DNA from: Fusobacterium mortiferum ATCC 9817
GTDB lineage: Bacteria > Fusobacteriota > Fusobacteriia > Fusobacteriales > Fusobacteriaceae
NCBI RefSeq assembly: GCF_000158195.2
Contig: NZ_GL987994.1
Location: forward strand, 554,343-618,342
Length of the DNA: 64,000 bases
Reading direction: 5' to 3'
Shown: positions 56,721-64,000 of the stretch, piece after piece
Layout of the letters: each line of letters opens with the position of its first letter
Position numbering within the stretch: position 1 is the stretch's first letter
Notes under the pieces: generated by a model
Seen by the model: the letters and a program-made list of their open reading frames with translations, nothing else
Told to the model about the DNA's origin: nothing
Database searches by the model: none
Made by a program: the position numbers and the translations under genes

Positions 56721-58799
56721 TTACTCTCCCTTTAAAAAGATATTAACAACTGCACTTTTATATGATGGCTCTTTTGAATAAGCATCATATACTGATGGAG
56801 TAAGTTTATTACACTCTATATAGTGGATAGGAGCAAAGAGCTCATTATATTTTACGTCCTCAGTTAACATAGCTATAAATTCAGCACTCTCTCCATTTTT
56901 AGATTTAACAATCACTTTAGAGTTTTCAGTTATACCCTTTTCCTCTGCTAGTTTACTATTTATATAGAGATAAGCTTCTTTAGATACAGCATCTATTACA
57001 AATGGAATCTCTCTAGTTCTACTTTGAGTATGCCACTGTCCAACTGTACCCCTTCCTGTATTAAAAATATAAGGGAACTCTTCACTTGTAGGAAGCGGAT
57101 TTTCAGCTACTTTTTCAAATAGGAATTTAGCCTTTTTATTTGGAGTAAAATATTTTCCATCTTCATATAATCTTCTCTCATCAGTTACCAATTTATCTCC
57201 AGATTTAAATGGCCATTGAATACCATGGCTTTCAGCTAAATCCTCATATTCAACCCCAGTAATATCACAAGGCATTCCTTCAGAACAAGCTCTCATAAAG
57301 TTAAAAGCATCTTTAGGAGTTTTCCAATTTTGAGTTATATCTTCTAGTCCAAGAGCTTTAGCCACTCCATAGAAGATTTCATAATCCATCAATTCATTTT
57401 CAGCCTTTTCAAGACATGGTCTTACTGCTGATAATCTTCTTTCAAGATTGATAACAGTTCCCTCTTTTTTTACTCCAGGAACAGCAGGAAGATAGATATC
57501 ACACATTTCAGAAGTTTCAGTATCATCATATATATCTTGTACAATTAGAAGTTCAAGTTTTTCCATTGCCTCTCTAAAAGTTTCATTGTTAGTCCAAGAG
57601 TGACGTGGGTTAGTACATACTACCCAAAGAGCTTTTATCTCTCCAGTATTTATTTTTTCTATGATTCTATTATATGGAAGAGTAGGTTTATCAATGAGTA
57701 ATGATTCATCTATCCCAAGAGCTTTAGCTACCTTTGCACGGCGATTAGGATTGTCAAAATCTCCACCACCAAAAAGTCCAGTGGTATTACTAAATACCCT
57801 TGAACCCATAGCATTACTCTGTCCAGTTATAGAGTTTGCCCCTGTTCCCTCTCTACCGATATTTCCAGTCATAAGAGCTAGATTGATAATAGCTTGTACA
57901 CTTCTTACTGCCTCATGTCCTTGATTTATTCCCATAGTCCACCAGAAAGAAACTCTTTTACCAGAGTGGATTAGCTCTACTAACTCCTCAATCTCTCCCT
58001 GAGTAAGTCCACATATCTCTGAGGCTTTCTCTACTGTGTACTTTTTTACAAAATTTTTAAATCCCTCAAAGTTTTCAGTGTTTTCCTCTATATATTTTTT
58101 ATCAGTATAATCCTTTTCAATAATTAGATTAGCTAAGGTATAGAATAGAGTTAAGTCTGTTTTTGAGTTTATTCCATACCAATAGTCAGAGTTTTTAGCT
58201 GTCTCTGAATAACGAGGGTCAATAGTTATAATCTTTTTATTAGGATTGTTTCTTACTCTTCCCCAAAGTATAGGATGAGCAACAATAGGATTTGCTCCTA
58301 TAAAAATTATTGTATCAGAAAGTTCTAAATCTTTAAGTGTATACCCAGGTGCATCAAACCCAAAACTTTGTTTGTGAGCTACAGCTGCTGTAGCCATACA
58401 TAGACGAGTGTTCCCATCAACATTAGCTTTTAAATGATTTCTCATCATATGTCCAAATAGAGCAAACTCCTCCACTGTCATCTGTCCAGTACTAAGAGCA
58501 GCTACACTTTCATTCCCATATTTTTCCCTTATTTTAGTTAATCTTTCAGCTACCTCTTTAAATCCATTTTCCCAAGTTAAATATTCAAAACTTCCGTCAG
58601 CTTTTTTAATACGAGGTAGTGGATTTGGTTTAAATTTTGTTTGTTGCTTATCTAGGGATATTCCTTTTACACAGCTAAAACCATTATTAACAGGATATTC
58701 TTTTGTAGGAACAATTTTTATAATCTTGTTATCTTCTACATAGAAATCAAGATTACAATCAATTGCACAGTAGTTACAGGTTGATTGAATTTTTTTCAT
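56721..58799 (-). CDS. Molybdopterin nitrate reductase catalytic subunit (NarB/NasC type)
   Basis: A 692-residue Mo-bisMGD enzyme. The N-terminal [4Fe-4S] ligands are CNYCAIDCNLDF and SCVKG; the likely Mo ligand Cys lies in NTRLCMATAAVA. Further on are GANPIVAHPILWGRVRNN, TGNIGREGTGANSITGQSNAMGSR and the C-terminal cofactor motif NTGRGTVGQWHTQSRT. No Tat signal is visible, so it is cytoplasmic, like the nitrate reductase of Clostridium perfringens. Formate dehydrogenase is less likely given the subunit set and mob genes. First gene of the operon. Confidence 0.85.
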   Translation of the reverse strand: MKKIQSTCNYCAIDCNLDFYVEDNKIIKIVPTKEYPVNNGFSCVKGISLDKQQTKFKPNPLPRIKKADGSFEYLTWENGFKEVAERLTKIREKYGNESVAALSTGQMTVEEFALFGHMMRNHLKANVDGNTRLCMATAAVAHKQSFGFDAPGYTLKDLELSDTIIFIGANPIVAHPILWGRVRNNPNKKIITIDPRYSETAKNSDYWYGINSKTDLTLFYTLANLIIEKDYTDKKYIEENTENFEGFKNFVKKYTVEKASEICGLTQGEIEELVELIHSGKRVSFWWTMGINQGHEAVRSVQAIINLALMTGNIGREGTGANSITGQSNAMGSRVFSNTTGLFGGGDFDNPNRRAKVAKALGIDESLLIDKPTLPYNRIIEKINTGEIKALWVVCTNPRHSWTNNETFREAMEKLELLIVQDIYDDTETSEMCDIYLPAVPGVKKEGTVINLERRLSAVRPCLEKAENELMDYEIFYGVAKALGLEDITQNWKTPKDAFNFMRACSEGMPCDITGVEYEDLAESHGIQWPFKSGDKLVTDERRLYEDGKYFTPNKKAKFLFEKVAENPLPTSEEFPYIFNTGRGTVGQWHTQSRTREIPFVIDAVSKEAYLYINSKLAEEKGITENSKVIVKSKNGESAEFIAMLTEDVKYNELFAPIHYIECNKLTPSVYDAYSKEPSYKSAVVNIFLKGE

Positions 58800-58851
58800 T
58801 TGTTTCTCCCTCTCTTTAAATTTTAATTTACTTTCTAAACAATAATTTCAT

Positions 58852-58878
58852 ATGATATTTATCTGTGATAAATATCAT
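58852..58878. promoter_or_regulatory. Palindrome in the nitrate operon 5' leader
   Basis: ATGATATTTATC and GATAAATATCAT form a perfect 12-bp inverted repeat around TGT. It lies just downstream of the predicted transcription start. It contains GTGATAAATATCAT, one base off the GTGA-N6-TCAC consensus, so it may be a second site for the Crp/Fnr protein or an RNA hairpin. Confidence 0.6.
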
Positions 58879-58891
58879 ATTGACCATTTTA

Positions 58892-58933
58892 ATTATATAA
58901 AATTTTATTTTTTTCTACTGTGATATTAATCAC
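58892..58933 (-). promoter_or_regulatory. Crp/Fnr-activated promoter of the nitrate reductase operon
   Basis: A perfect TATAAT (58892-58897, minus strand) has no good -35 but carries GTGATATTAATCAC at 58920-58933. The site centre is 29.5 bases upstream of the -10 edge, about -41.5 from the expected start, the class II activator position. The same geometry occurs before asrA. Confidence 0.75.
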
Positions 58934-58946
58934 TCAGAGAATAAAA

Positions 58947-58997
58947 AAGAGGATTTTTTATACAAAATTTTGGCAACTTCGATAGTAAAATCCTCTT
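58947..58997 (-). terminator. Terminator of the asr operon
   Basis: AAGAGGATTTT (58947-58957) and AAAATCCTCTT (58987-58997) form an 11-bp stem; on the minus strand a run of T follows. It isolates asrC from the nitrate operon promoter. Confidence 0.8.
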
Positions 58998-59013
58998 TAA
59001 AATATATTTAATT

Positions 59014-59979
59014 TTAGTATTTTATTCCCTTCCAATAGATAGGAGTATATACCTCTGTTTCTGGAGATATTTCTACCTCTTTAAGAGCCCATTTCTTAAA
59101 CTCTTCAAATCCTGTTCTATCCACTATATAACCTATATGTTCCTTTCCACCTGGAGCATCTTTAGCAATATATTCAGTAACATAGTCATAGGTATTTAAA
59201 ATAATCTTAGTTATAGTCTCTTCATCAGTCCATTTTAAGAAATCCTCTCCAAGACGTGGATTTTTCTTTCCAGTACGTCCCATAATAGTTAGTCTGTAAT
59301 ATTTTTTCTTACTTCTAGTCCAAGCCATATTAGGACAATTAATTACACACTCTCCACAACCTATACATTTTTGATGGTCTCTTTGAGGTCTGTAGTTTAC
59401 ACTTGTTAGAGCTCCAGTAGATTTTTTCTTACACGCTCTTACACAAGCTCCACAACTGATACATCTATCAGGTTCAAATTGAGGAAGGGTCATTCCCATT
59501 ATTCCAAAGTCATGCATTCTAACTTTAGCACAGTCGTTAGGGCAACCAGTTAAAGCTATTTTAAAATGTAAGTCATGTGGAAATACAGCTTTTTCAATTC
59601 TTTTAGCAAAGGCAGAAGTGTCATAACAAGCAAAAGGACATACACGATTACCTATACAAGCTGTAATATTTCTTGTTCCAGCAGCAGAGTATCCCTTATT
59701 TTTTTCAGGCTGATTGATTCCTAGAGTTTCGATAATAGGTTGTAGTTTGGCATTTACTTCAGGTATTTTATCAAAAGGGATTCCCGGAATTTCAAAACCT
59801 TGACGACTTGTTAAATGTACAGTTCCATTTCCATAAGTTTGTGCTATCTCTTGAATCATAGAAAGAAGCTGAGCATTTAAATGCCCTCCAGGAACACGTA
59901 CCCTAGAAGCTGTTTTCCCACGCTCCTTAGTAACTCTAAAAGCATTTTTCTTAATTTTTTTTGTATTTATATCCATCAT
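59014..59979 (-). CDS. asrC: Anaerobic sulfite reductase, siroheme subunit
   Basis: A 321-residue subunit reducing sulfite to sulfide. The siroheme/[4Fe-4S] ligands are CIGNRVCPFAC and ALTGCPNDCAKVRMHDFG; two ferredoxin clusters follow (CISCGACVRACKKKS and CIGCGECVINCPNMAW). The sulfite-binding basic pattern HLTSRQGFEI is present. GGAG precedes tandem ATG codons. Third gene of asrABC. Confidence 0.95.
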   Translation of the reverse strand: MMDINTKKIKKNAFRVTKERGKTASRVRVPGGHLNAQLLSMIQEIAQTYGNGTVHLTSRQGFEIPGIPFDKIPEVNAKLQPIIETLGINQPEKNKGYSAAGTRNITACIGNRVCPFACYDTSAFAKRIEKAVFPHDLHFKIALTGCPNDCAKVRMHDFGIMGMTLPQFEPDRCISCGACVRACKKKSTGALTSVNYRPQRDHQKCIGCGECVINCPNMAWTRSKKKYYRLTIMGRTGKKNPRLGEDFLKWTDEETITKIILNTYDYVTEYIAKDAPGGKEHIGYIVDRTGFEEFKKWALKEVEISPETEVYTPIYWKGIKY

Positions 59980-59990
59980 AATCCTAACTC

Positions 59991-60785
59991 CTAATCTAAT
60001 AAAGTACGTCCCTTAACATAGTTAAAGACAGGTCCATCAACACAGATATAGACATCTCCTATTTTACAATGTCCACACTTACCAATTCCACAACACATCT
60101 TTCTCTCTTGAGATATCCAGATATTTTCCTCTTTAAATCCAGCTTCTAAAAGAGCAAGAGCAGAAAATTTCATCATAGCTGGAGGTCCTACAACTATTGC
60201 TACAGCTTTAGATATATCTTCAAATTTAAGTTGTGGTATATATTTAGTTACTAAACCAACTTTATAATCTGGAGTTTCTTCCCCACTATCTACAGTGAGG
60301 ATATATTCCATTTTTTCTTTCCATTTAGGGATATCATCTTTAAAAAGAATAAATTCTGGAGATTTAAAACCAGTAATAAGTTTCATATTTTTAACTTCAT
60401 TATTGTGTTCTGCAAAATACTCGATAACTCCTCTTACAGGAGAAACCCCAGTACCACCAGCTACTATTACTAGCTCCTTATCTCTATAAAGGTTTATATC
60501 AAATCCATTTCCATATGGTCCTCTGATGAAAAGCTTTTCTCCAACATATTTTTCAAAAATCTCATTAGTTACTTTTCCCACTTTTCTGATGGTAAAATCA
60601 ATTGTCCCATTTCCTATTCCACTTACAGATATGGGAGCTTCTCCATATTTAGGAATAGAGATTTCAAAGAATTGTCCAGGTTTTACATCATCTTTTTCAT
60701 ATCTCATTCTAAAAGTATACTCAATATCAGTATGTTTTATAACCTCTACAATTTCAGATAAAAAAGGTAAATATTGGTTAGTCAT
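59991..60785 (-). CDS. asrB: Anaerobic sulfite reductase, flavin subunit
   Basis: A 264-residue ferredoxin-reductase-fold protein. It has the flavin loop RGPYGNGF, the NAD-binding VAGGTGVSPVRGV and a C-terminal [2Fe-2S] set CCGIGKCGHCKIGDVYICVDGPVF. It passes electrons from NADH to the other subunits. Overlaps asrA by eight bases. Confidence 0.94.
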   Translation of the reverse strand: MTNQYLPFLSEIVEVIKHTDIEYTFRMRYEKDDVKPGQFFEISIPKYGEAPISVSGIGNGTIDFTIRKVGKVTNEIFEKYVGEKLFIRGPYGNGFDINLYRDKELVIVAGGTGVSPVRGVIEYFAEHNNEVKNMKLITGFKSPEFILFKDDIPKWKEKMEYILTVDSGEETPDYKVGLVTKYIPQLKFEDISKAVAIVVGPPAMMKFSALALLEAGFKEENIWISQERKMCCGIGKCGHCKIGDVYICVDGPVFNYVKGRTLLD

Positions 60786-61797
60786 TTTTCTTAGTTACCT
60801 CCTTCATAGCAGCTTCTAATTTATTAATAGAGTTAGAGAATGATATGTATTCAGGGCATATATCATCACATCTTCCACAACCTACACACATATGGTAACC
60901 ACTACGTTGTTTAAAGTCTAAAACTTTGTGTAAAACTTTAAATCTCATACGTTGACCATATATTTTACGATAGCTTTCTCCACCAGCTACATCTGTATAT
61001 CCATCTACCATACAAGAAGCCCACACTCTTCTTCTCTCTCCAACTTTTCCATTATCAGTATAGAAGATATCTTGCATAGTAAAACATGTACAAGTAGGAC
61101 ATACAAAATTACATCTTCCACAAGCTATACAACGAGAATCATACTCATTCCACATACTGCTTTTTGCTACTTCAGAAGTTAAATTTTCAGGTATATTCAC
61201 TCTGACATCATTTTCAGTTACAAAATTAGGAGTAACTTCTAACTCTCTTTCAGAATTATTTTTTAAGATTTCAGACCATTTTTCCTCTTTACAATCGACA
61301 TAGAAATCCTCATCTCCATAGTTGATAGCTAAAGAGTACTCATCACATTTGTTACTTTCCATATCTACACAGAAACAATTTTCAAAAGAGTGGTTACAAC
61401 CGATTAAGATAAATTTTACTCTATCTCTTAATCTTTTATAGTAATAATCCTCTCCACCATTGATTAGATACATCTCATCTAAACGTTTTACAGCATTTAA
61501 CTCACAAGCTCTCAAAAAAACTATGCTACCCTTCTTTTTATCATCAGCTTCCTTAACACTCTCTTCTGTAAAATAAAACAGTCTTTGAGTAACAGGTAAA
61601 ATACTCTCTTTAAAAGAGTAATTTGATTTTTTTTCAAACTCTATTTCATCAATAGAGTTAATCTTTGCATATCTGATACAATCTGTGTCTGAGAAAGTTC
61701 CACCACCTTCAAAAACTACTGGAGCATAGATATCGTAATCATTTTTTAATGAATCTAAAAAGAGATTCAATCCTTTTTTACCAATTTGAAAACCCAT
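60778..61797 (-). CDS. asrA: Anaerobic sulfite reductase, ferredoxin-like subunit
   Basis: A 339-residue subunit with two C-terminal [4Fe-4S] sets, CIACGRCNFVCPTC and CVGCGRCDDICPEY. The N-terminal part (LRACELNAVKRLDEMYLINGGEDYYYKRLRDRVKFILIGCNHSFENCFC) is family-typical. First gene of the operon. AAAGGAAGATATAT precedes the ATG. Confidence 0.94.
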   Translation of the reverse strand: MGFQIGKKGLNLFLDSLKNDYDIYAPVVFEGGGTFSDTDCIRYAKINSIDEIEFEKKSNYSFKESILPVTQRLFYFTEESVKEADDKKKGSIVFLRACELNAVKRLDEMYLINGGEDYYYKRLRDRVKFILIGCNHSFENCFCVDMESNKCDEYSLAINYGDEDFYVDCKEEKWSEILKNNSERELEVTPNFVTENDVRVNIPENLTSEVAKSSMWNEYDSRCIACGRCNFVCPTCTCFTMQDIFYTDNGKVGERRRVWASCMVDGYTDVAGGESYRKIYGQRMRFKVLHKVLDFKQRSGYHMCVGCGRCDDICPEYISFSNSINKLEAAMKEVTKKND

Positions 61798-61836
61798 ATA
61801 TATCTTCCTTTCATAATTTTAATTTACTTTGTTTTA

Positions 61837-61878
61837 ATTATATCAGGAAGAATAAAATAAAGTTGTGAGAGAACTCAC
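61837..61878 (-). promoter_or_regulatory. Crp/Fnr-activated promoter of the asr operon
   Basis: TATAAT at 61837-61842 (minus strand) lacks a -35 match. GTGAGAGAACTCAC at 61865-61878 is centred 29.5 bases upstream of the -10 edge, the same distance as at the nitrate operon. The site overlaps the last codons of the regulator gene. Confidence 0.75.
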
Positions 61879-62552
61879 GAGTTTCTAAAATATTTTAAAA
61901 GTTTTTCTCTATCTACTACTATAAATCTATTCCTTTTTACAATAATCAACTCTTTTTCAGAGAGAATTTTTAGCTGTCTAGATACTGTTTCCCTTTTAGA
62001 GCCTAACATATCAGCTAGATATGAGATAGAAAGATTAAAATCAATCTCTATTCCTTCATCAGTTTCTTTTCCAAAGTCCCTAGATAGTTTCCAGAGTTTA
62101 GAGGCTATCTGCTTATCTAATCTTATAGAGTTAGAAGTATTTTTTAGTTGATGATACAATCTTCTAATTTTATAAGCCATAGAATCAATTACATTTCTTG
62201 AAAGTTGGAAGTCACAACTCATTACTTCTAAGAATTTAGTACTAGGGATTTCTAAAATTTCAGTATCACAAAGAAATTCACAGTTTAATGAACTCATATT
62301 CTTTTGAAGAATAACCTCATTTAAAATTTCCCCCTTTCCATAGATGAAAATAACTTTTTTATCATGAGCTGAGTTCAATTTATACAGAGAAGCAATTCCA
62401 GCTAAAACAAAATAGATACAATTAACTCTATCTCTATCTAAGAAGAGATGCTCTCCCTTTTTATATTTTTTTATTTTACTATATTTTATTAAATTTTTTT
62501 TGCTTGAGCTATTGATATTAGAAAAAATCTTAATAGAGTTAAATTTATCCAT
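61875..62552 (-). CDS. Crp/Fnr-family regulator of anaerobic respiration
   Basis: A 225-residue regulator. The cyclic-nucleotide-type barrel spans about residues 5-120 (KKYKKGEHLFLDRDRVNCIYFVLAGIASLYKL), followed by a long dimer helix and an HTH (ISYLADMLGSKRETVSRQLKILSEKELI). The recognition helix has R-E-x-x-x-R as in Crp, which reads GTGA, matching the sites before asrA and the nitrate operon. The Cys pattern of a classic Fnr Fe-S cluster is not complete at the N-terminus. The effector is unknown; nitrite, NO, sulfite or redox state are candidates. Confidence 0.88.
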   Translation of the reverse strand: MDKFNSIKIFSNINSSSKKNLIKYSKIKKYKKGEHLFLDRDRVNCIYFVLAGIASLYKLNSAHDKKVIFIYGKGEILNEVILQKNMSSLNCEFLCDTEILEIPSTKFLEVMSCDFQLSRNVIDSMAYKIRRLYHQLKNTSNSIRLDKQIASKLWKLSRDFGKETDEGIEIDFNLSISYLADMLGSKRETVSRQLKILSEKELIIVKRNRFIVVDREKLLKYFRNS

Positions 62553-62668
62553 TTTATTCCTTCTCCTTTTTTTATTAGTTAAAAATAATATATACTATGG
62601 GAATATTTCTTGTCAAATAAAAAGTATAATAAAAAAAGAGCTGTTGCAATTTAAGAAATTATAACTAA

Positions 62669-62819
62669 ATTCAAGAATGACTTTCGCTCAAAGAATAAAG
62701 AGCAAGTAGGCTTAGCTCACTAAAAACACAAAACTCGTTTCACTCAAACAGTTGTGTTTTTTAGTACTCGCTTTCGCTGACTTGCTCTATTTATTCTCCT
62801 CAATCTTCGTCATTCTTGT
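62669..62819. repeat. Long-hairpin dispersed repeat, copy F (type 1)
   Basis: TTCAAGAATGACTTTCGCTC and TCTTCGTCATTCTTG form the outer ends; AAGAATAAAGAGCAAGT and GACTTGCTCTATTTATTCT the next arm; CACTAAAAACACAA and TTGTGTTTTTTAG the core. Same orientation as copies A and B. It fills most of the gap between the NFACT and regulator genes. Confidence 0.84.
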
Positions 62820-62852
62820 GTTTAAATTTTTTATTCAAAATTGAATAATAGA

Positions 62853-64000
62853 TTATACTCTCTCTGGTTTTATAACTAAGATATTTTTCTCATTTACATA
62901 TGTAACAAATCCTGGCTTAGCTCCCTTAGGTTTGTTGATATATCTCTTTTGAGTATAATCTATACTTATCTTATCTCCAGTAAATCCCTTACTATAATAA
63001 GCAGCTATCTCTGCTCCTTTCATAAGTAGTTCCTCACTTAGTTCATCACATTTGATAATCACATGAGAACCAGGAATATTTTTAGCATGTAGCCAGATAT
63101 CATTTTTATCAGCTACTTTAAAAGTTAGATTATCATTTTCAATGTTATTTCTACCAAAGAGGATTCTGTAATTTTCCCCTTCAATAACTCCATAACCTAT
63201 CTCTTTATTTTGCTTTTTAGGTTTTCCCTTTTTATTTTGGACTCTCATATATCCTTGAGAGATAAGCTCTTCATGTATGATTTTCAAGTTATTTATATCA
63301 TTACTATTTTCAATAAAAAGTTTGATGCTGTTTAGATAATCTAAATCTTCACTAATCTCTGTTACCCTTCTAGCATTGGCTTCAAGTCCTCTTTTTAATT
63401 TATTGTACTTTTTATATATCTTCTCAAGATTTTCTTGAGGAGTATTTTGAGGTTCAAGAGGAATCTTTATCATAGTATCGTTATAAAAGTCATAAGTTTC
63501 TACAAAAGTCATACCTTTTTTTACATTGTAGATACAAGAAGCTAATATATCCCCTTGCTCCTTATATTTTTCATAGTCAGATTTCTCCTCTTTTTCCTTA
63601 GCAAGTACAGTTAAGATTTTCTCATCTTTTTTTATTCTTTTTAAAATATTATCCATCAGTTGACTTTTTAGAGAGTCAAAACTACTAGATAGATTTTCAG
63701 AAGAGATATAGTAATTTACAGCCTCTCTAAATGAGTCAAACTCAATAACCTCATCATATTTAGATTTAGGGGCTATATCTAACACAGTTCCTAAAACTAT
63801 TCTCTTGTTATTTAGATATATTTTGGGAGATATTTTTTCCTCTAATATAGTTTTAAATTTTTCAAAGGAATCAATATTTTGTAAAAATAGTTTTCCAACT
63901 CCCTCTATATTTTTAAGTAGAGTTCCCTCTTCTAAGAATGAGTTAAAACTACTACTATCTACCTCAAGTGGAGATATTTTTTTCTCAATTATTGGTTGTT
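62853..64000 (-). CDS. NFACT protein (RqcH/FbpA-like), 5' end beyond the window
   Basis: The frame is open to the window edge, so the first part of the gene is missing. The visible 381 codons contain the coiled-coil region (about 63300-63660) and the C-terminal NFACT-R domain with YGVIEGENYRILFGRNNIENDNLTFKVADKNDIWLHAKNIPGSHVII, the tRNA/ribosome-binding part. Bacterial homologues add Ala tails to stalled nascent chains or are annotated as fibronectin-binding protein A. No downstream partner is visible. Confidence 0.88.
   Translation of the reverse strand, partial: QPIIEKKISPLEVDSSSFNSFLEEGTLLKNIEGVGKLFLQNIDSFEKFKTILEEKISPKIYLNNKRIVLGTVLDIAPKSKYDEVIEFDSFREAVNYYISSENLSSSFDSLKSQLMDNILKRIKKDEKILTVLAKEKEEKSDYEKYKEQGDILASCIYNVKKGMTFVETYDFYNDTMIKIPLEPQNTPQENLEKIYKKYNKLKRGLEANARRVTEISEDLDYLNSIKLFIENSNDINNLKIIHEELISQGYMRVQNKKGKPKKQNKEIGYGVIEGENYRILFGRNNIENDNLTFKVADKNDIWLHAKNIPGSHVIIKCDELSEELLMKGAEIAAYYSKGFTGDKISIDYTQKRYINKPKGAKPGFVTYVNEKNILVIKPERV

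Noticed and set aside
56721-58799. Formate dehydrogenase (FdhF) assignment
   Set aside because: The operon carries a NarA-like flavoprotein, HydN-like carrier and mob genes as in clostridial nitrate reductase operons, and the C-terminal GQWHTQSRT fits the Nas/NarB group; some doubt remains.
1-64000. rRNA, tRNA, CRISPR arrays and full insertion sequences
   Set aside because: I looked for tRNA-like GGTTCGANTCC loops, regular direct repeats with spacers and transposase motifs and found none that hold up.

Overview
The window is low-GC, dense bacterial DNA from an anaerobe with an outer membrane (TonB receptor, signal peptides). Its gene content (AsrABC sulfite reductase, LysE and CstA carriers, DUF1703 ATPases, CoA-disulfide reductase with rhodanese, NFACT protein) and codon use point to Fusobacterium, probably a larger-genome species near F. 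varium, F. ulcerans or F. mortiferum. The genus is my inference; no rRNA gene is present to prove it.

Layout. 0-5 kb: end of an iron-type ABC transporter, a YesM/YesN-like two-component system and a HAD phosphatase. 5-11 kb: LysE exporter, then ilvD-ilvB-ilvM-ilvC behind an Ile-rich leader peptide and attenuator. 11.6-12.5 kb: a small protein and a TPR lipoprotein. 12.6-19.9 kb: a six-gene catabolic operon (PrpF isomerase, LeuD/LeuC-like hydratase, MatC-like carrier, HMG-CoA-lyase-like enzyme, CaiB/BaiF CoA-transferase) divergent from a GntR/FCD regulator; it looks like a route for itaconate- or methylitaconate-like C5/C6 acids. 20-23.8 kb: CstA carrier, a hypothetical protein, and ilvE with its own Ile-rich leader and terminator. 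23.9-29.4 kb: two DUF1703 ATPase/nuclease genes around a frameshifted PLD-helicase. 29.5-36.1 kb: a phage remnant holding a repressor region with operators, a replication protein, an AntA/KilAC antirepressor, an excisionase-like protein, two paralogous small proteins and a lysis module, but no structural genes or integrase. 36.2-37.4 kb: orphan adenine methylase. 37.8-45.6 kb: secreted esterase divergent from a TonB receptor and siderophore ABC operon. 46-47 kb: half-size EamA carrier amid repeats. 47.1-50.9 kb: HxlR regulator divergent from a CoA-disulfide reductase/rhodanese/TusA/DsrE protein and a two-part permease. 51-62.6 kb: an anaerobic respiration island with molybdopterin-guanine cofactor genes, a TDT carrier, nitrate reductase with electron-transfer proteins, asrABC and a Crp/Fnr regulator. 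The window ends inside an NFACT gene.

Most notable signals. (1) Three copies of a cassette encoding a 35-residue single-span membrane peptide (one frameshifted). Each has a consensus promoter, a terminator and a 5' leader whose long stem next to the Shine-Dalgarno is kept by compensatory changes; I read it as a type I toxin-like system with RNA-structured control. (2) Two branched-chain amino acid attenuators; at ilvD a 14-bp antiterminator pairing joins the leader to the terminator arm. (3) GTGA-N6-TCAC sites at identical spacing from the -10 boxes of the nitrate and sulfite reductase operons, fitting the local Crp/Fnr protein. (4) Several dispersed palindromic repeat families, including a near-20-bp palindrome found six times, twice inside genes in the same reading frame.
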